Shown: positions 6,958 through 7,256 of the stretch, piece after piece | Numbering within the stretch: the stretch's first letter is position 1 | Layout: every line of letters begins with the position of its first letter | Assembly (NCBI GenBank): GCA_024644425.1 | Contig: JAHELA010000057.1 | Coordinates: forward strand, 1 to 7,256 | Source: Nitrosomonadaceae bacterium | Lineage (GTDB): Bacteria > Pseudomonadota > Gammaproteobacteria > Burkholderiales > Nitrosomonadaceae | DNA: 7,256 nucleotides | Reading direction: 5' to 3' | The notes under the pieces: model-generated | Seen by the model: the letters and a program-made list of their open reading frames with translations, nothing else | Databases searched by the model: none | Told to the model about the DNA's origin: nothing | Translations under genes and position numbers: made by a program

Positions 6958-7256
6958 TTATTGTGGTATCTCCCCTGCTTTAGAGGCCTCATTGTCTAAA
7001 GGGGTCTGGGGCAAAGGAACAGAAGGAGGCTCTACTGGAACTGACGATTGGGTTGGCGCTACACTATCCATAACGCCTTTATCTTCCAGTTTATGGCCCG
7101 AAAAATACGTAAGACCTAGTGTAGAGACAAAAAATATTGCAGCGAGAACACCAGTTGTTCTGCTCAGAAAATTTGAAGAGCCACTAGCTCCGAATAAACT
7201 TCCAGACGAACCGCTACCAAAGGCCGCACCCATGTCAGCTCCTTTACCGTGTTGTA
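6958..7256 (-). CDS. secG: Preprotein translocase subunit SecG, N-terminus cut by window edge
   Basis: SecG is the small inner-membrane subunit of the SecYEG translocon and assists SecA-driven export. The frame is open to the right edge, so the start and the first membrane helix lie outside; about 99 codons are visible. The fragment opens with the conserved cytoplasmic loop QHGKGADMGAAFGSG, where relatives as I recall them usually have QQGKGA, then GSSNFLSRTT. Next comes the second membrane helix, about 26-44 counted from the Met at 7233. The remaining 40 or so residues form a proline-rich, low-complexity tail with eight prolines, probably disordered. The Met at 7233 has AAGGAG before it but sits inside the conserved loop, so it is very unlikely to be the true start. 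The gene is followed by tRNA-Leu and nuo on the same strand. Confidence 0.93.
   Translation of the reverse strand, partial: QHGKGADMGAAFGSGSSGSLFGASGSSNFLSRTTGVLAAIFFVSTLGLTYFSGHKLEDKGVMDSVAPTQSSVPVEPPSVPLPQTPLDNEASKAGEIPQ

Noticed and set aside
7231..7244. Apparent secG start: ATG at 7233 preceded by AAGGAG at good spacing.
   Set aside because: The in-frame codons upstream encode QHGKGAD, part of the conserved SecG loop, and a start here would delete the first membrane helix. The GGAG comes from the Lys-Gly-Ala codons.

Overview
The window is a piece of a betaproteobacterial chromosome carrying the first seven genes of a respiratory complex I operon, with every gene on the minus strand. Read in the direction of transcription, from high to low coordinates, the order is: end of secG, tRNA-Leu(GAG), nuoA, nuoB, nuoC, nuoD, nuoE, nuoF, and most of nuoG, which runs off the left edge. 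The assignment to Betaproteobacteria rests on the secG / tRNA-Leu / nuoA order, on separate nuoC and nuoD genes (fused in E. coli and relatives), on subunit lengths and on near-family-consensus protein sequences. By eye the DNA is A+T-leaning (roughly 40% G+C) and the intergenic stretches are very A+T-rich, so a low-GC member of the class is likely. I cannot name the genus with confidence.

Layout: the right end (6958-7256) holds the C-terminal two thirds or so of SecG, a subunit of the SecYEG translocon. An 81-nt spacer, a complete tRNA-Leu gene with encoded CCA (6792-6876) and an 80-nt spacer with a consensus -10 box (6740-6745) lead into nuoA. From nuoA to nuoF the genes are tightly packed: gaps of 4, 9, 29 and 12 nt, then a 4-nt ATGA overlap between nuoE and nuoF. 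The run is broken by a 95-nt A+T-rich gap before nuoG. No stretch over 300 bases lacks a gene, and I see no credible plus-strand gene.

How the genes work together: NuoE, NuoF and NuoG form the NADH-oxidising module (FMN plus clusters N1a, N1b, N3, N4, N5). NuoB, NuoC and NuoD form the connecting module that carries electrons through N2 to ubiquinone. NuoA is the first membrane subunit, at the joint between the arms. All expected Fe-S ligands are present; the N7 cluster motif is absent from NuoG, as in mitochondrial-type complexes. The remaining genes (normally nuoH to nuoN) would lie beyond position 1.

I found no previously undescribed system here. This is a well-preserved housekeeping locus, and the points worth a second look are modest: the nuoF-nuoG gap, a lone cysteine at the lost N7 site, the tRNA placed at the head of the operon, and two start-site questions.
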